8,139 nt of DNA from an uncultured Kineosporia sp. (GTDB lineage Bacteria; Actinomycetota; Actinomycetes; Actinomycetales; Kineosporiaceae). The stretch is taken from contig CALMAR010000152.1 of the NCBI GenBank assembly GCA_937859855.1, positions 1-8,139 of the forward strand, read 5' to 3'. The translations under genes and the position numbers were made by a program. Positions 7,033 through 8,139 of the stretch are shown in pieces. How positions within the stretch are numbered: position 1 is the stretch's first letter; each line of letters begins with the position of its first letter. Under the pieces are notes generated by a model, which searched no databases, was not told the DNA's origin, and saw only the letters and a list, made by a program, of their open reading frames with translations.

Positions 7033-7944
7033 GTGCCCGAGTTGCCCGAGGTCGAGTCGCTCGCCGAGTTCCTGCGCCAGCGGCTGACCGGCCGCGCCGT
7101 GGACCGGGTCGACGTCGGCAACATCAGCACGCTGAAGACCTACGACCCGGCGCCGAGCGCGCTGCGCGGGCTGACCGTGACCGAGGTCGGCAGGCACGGC
7201 AAGTTCATCGACCTGGACGTCGACGGCGTCCACCTGATCTTCCACCTGGCCCGGGCCGGCTGGCTGCGCTGGTACGACTCCGCGCCGACCGGGCTGCTGC
7301 GGCCCGGCAAGAGCCCGAACGCCCTGCGGGTCCGGTTCACCCCGGTGCTGGACGCCGACCCGGCACCGGACGACGCCGACCCCGACCCCGGCGCCGAGCC
7401 CGGATTCGACCTGACGGAGGCCGGCACCCAGAAGAAGCTGGCCGTGTACGTGGTCCGGGACCCGCAGGACGTGCCCGGCATCGCGCGGCTGGGCCCCGAC
7501 CCGCTCGACCCCTCGTTCGACCGGGACACCCTCGCCGCGATCGTCGGGGGGTCCCGCCAGCAGATCAAGGGGTTGCTGCGGGACCAGTCGGTGATCGCCG
7601 GGGTCGGCAACGCCTACAGCGACGACGTGCTGCACGCCGCGAAGCTCTCGCCGTTCGCGATCGCGGCCAAGCTCACGGACGAGCAGGTGGACCGGCTGTA
7701 CGAGCAGCTGCAGGCGGTGCTGCGCGCAGCGATCCTGGCTGCCAGCGGCAAGCCCGCCAAGGAACTGAAGGACGCCAAGCGGGCGGGCATGCGCGTGCAC
7801 GGGCGCACCGGCCAGACCTGCGGGGTCTGCGGGGACGTGGTCCGCGAGGTGTCGTTCGCGGACTCCTCGCTGCAGTACTGCGCCACCTGCCAGACCGGCG
7901 GCAAGGTGCTGGCCGACCGCAGGATGTCCAGACTGCTGAAGTAG
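7033..7944 (+). CDS. Fpg/Nei-family DNA glycosylase (bifunctional base-excision repair enzyme)
   Basis: The enzyme is expected to excise oxidised bases from DNA and cut the abasic site by beta/delta elimination. Starting at GTG 7033 the protein is MPELPEVE..., 303 residues. This start is required because proline 2, exposed after methionine removal, is the catalytic nucleophile; the upstream GTG at 7015 would bury it. GGGGGAG lies about nine bases upstream. Visible features are the catalytic PELPEVE N-terminus, the conserved lysine in GRHGKF (K57), and the helix-two-turn-helix region with IKGLLRDQSVIAGVGNAYSD (178-197). A C-terminal zinc finger has C263, C266, C283 and C286. The TEAGTQKKLAVYVVRD block (128-143) and SSLQYCATCQTGG ending mark the actinobacterial Fpg-like subfamily rather than classical MutM. 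A Asp/Pro-rich stretch at 105-125 looks like a subfamily loop expansion. The arginine that classical Fpg places just before the third zinc cysteine is not evident. Substrate preference cannot be read from sequence. Confidence 0.92.
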   Translation: MPELPEVESLAEFLRQRLTGRAVDRVDVGNISTLKTYDPAPSALRGLTVTEVGRHGKFIDLDVDGVHLIFHLARAGWLRWYDSAPTGLLRPGKSPNALRVRFTPVLDADPAPDDADPDPGAEPGFDLTEAGTQKKLAVYVVRDPQDVPGIARLGPDPLDPSFDRDTLAAIVGGSRQQIKGLLRDQSVIAGVGNAYSDDVLHAAKLSPFAIAAKLTDEQVDRLYEQLQAVLRAAILAASGKPAKELKDAKRAGMRVHGRTGQTCGVCGDVVREVSFADSSLQYCATCQTGGKVLADRRMSRLLK

Positions 7945-7955
7945 GCTCCGCGGCC

Positions 7956-8139
7956 ATGCTCGCGAAGCTGCGGACCTTGATCATCGTGGCGCTGCTTGCC
8001 GGCACGGCGCTGCTCACCGCCGCCCCGGCGCAGGCTCACGCGCAGCTGCTCGGCACCACCCCGAAGGACGGCTCGACCGTGGCCGCGCCGCCGGGCGTGG
8101 TCGCGCTGCACTTCGACGAGCCGGTGCTGCAACTGGGCC
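7956..8139 (+). CDS. Secreted CopC-domain copper-binding protein, N-terminal part (C-terminus beyond the right edge)
   Basis: Sixty-one codons are visible. Residues 1-27 are a signal peptide: basic start (MLAKLR), hydrophobic core (LIIVALLAGTALL) and a cleavage site after APAQA. Cleavage there leaves an N-terminal histidine (HAQLLGTTP), which in CopC proteins ligates Cu(II). The following GTTPKDGSTVAAPPGVVALHFDEPV is the standard CopC opening strand pattern. In Gram-positive bacteria CopC domains may stand alone, carry a C-terminal membrane anchor, or be fused to a CopD-type membrane domain; the missing C-terminus would decide. The gene starts 11 bases after the glycosylase stop on the same strand, so they may share a transcript, although no strong ribosome-binding site precedes the ATG (only TAGG). 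Copper-driven oxidative damage offers a possible but unproven link to the repair gene. Confidence 0.88.
   Translation, partial: MLAKLRTLIIVALLAGTALLTAAPAQAHAQLLGTTPKDGSTVAAPPGVVALHFDEPVLQLG

Overview
The window is high-GC DNA with actinobacterial gene content, most likely from a member of the Actinomycetota. The clues are GC-rich codon use, GTG and TTG starts, a 10-methyl fatty acid gene pair, an alpha-phosphoglucomutase of the actinobacterial N-terminal type, and the actinobacterial Fpg/Nei subfamily. I cannot place it to genus. I see no rRNA, tRNA, CRISPR array or insertion sequence.

Left (1-1995, minus strand): an FAD-dependent oxidoreductase (tmsA-like) lies upstream of the N-terminal part of a cyclopropane-fatty-acid-synthase-type methyltransferase (tmsB-like), which runs off the left edge. 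Together these proteins are expected to turn oleoyl chains of membrane phospholipids into 10-methyl-stearoyl (tuberculostearoyl) chains: methylenation by TmsB, then reduction by TmsA.

Centre-left (1996-3893): a roughly 200-base regulatory region packed with TCA-S-TGA heptamers and inverted repeats, followed by a plus-strand gene for an AlbA_2 / GHKL-ATPase / double winged-helix protein of the RecG-like 'predicted transcriptional regulator' type. This gene is visibly less GC-rich than its neighbours and looks acquired. It probably binds its own upstream array. The array plus this gene is the most unusual part of the window.

Centre-right (3903-6895): pgm on the minus strand converges on the regulator gene with 9 bases between the stops. 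pgm is divergent from a membrane-anchored GGDEF diguanylate cyclase across a 245-base shared upstream region. Pgm feeds glucose-1-phosphate into polysaccharide and glycogen synthesis; the GGDEF protein should make c-di-GMP.

Right (6896-8139): an Fpg/Nei-family DNA glycosylase with a catalytic N-terminal proline, preceded by a strong hairpin and by a near copy of the 18 bases in front of the AlbA_2 gene. It is followed after 11 bases by the start of a secreted CopC-domain protein that runs off the right edge.
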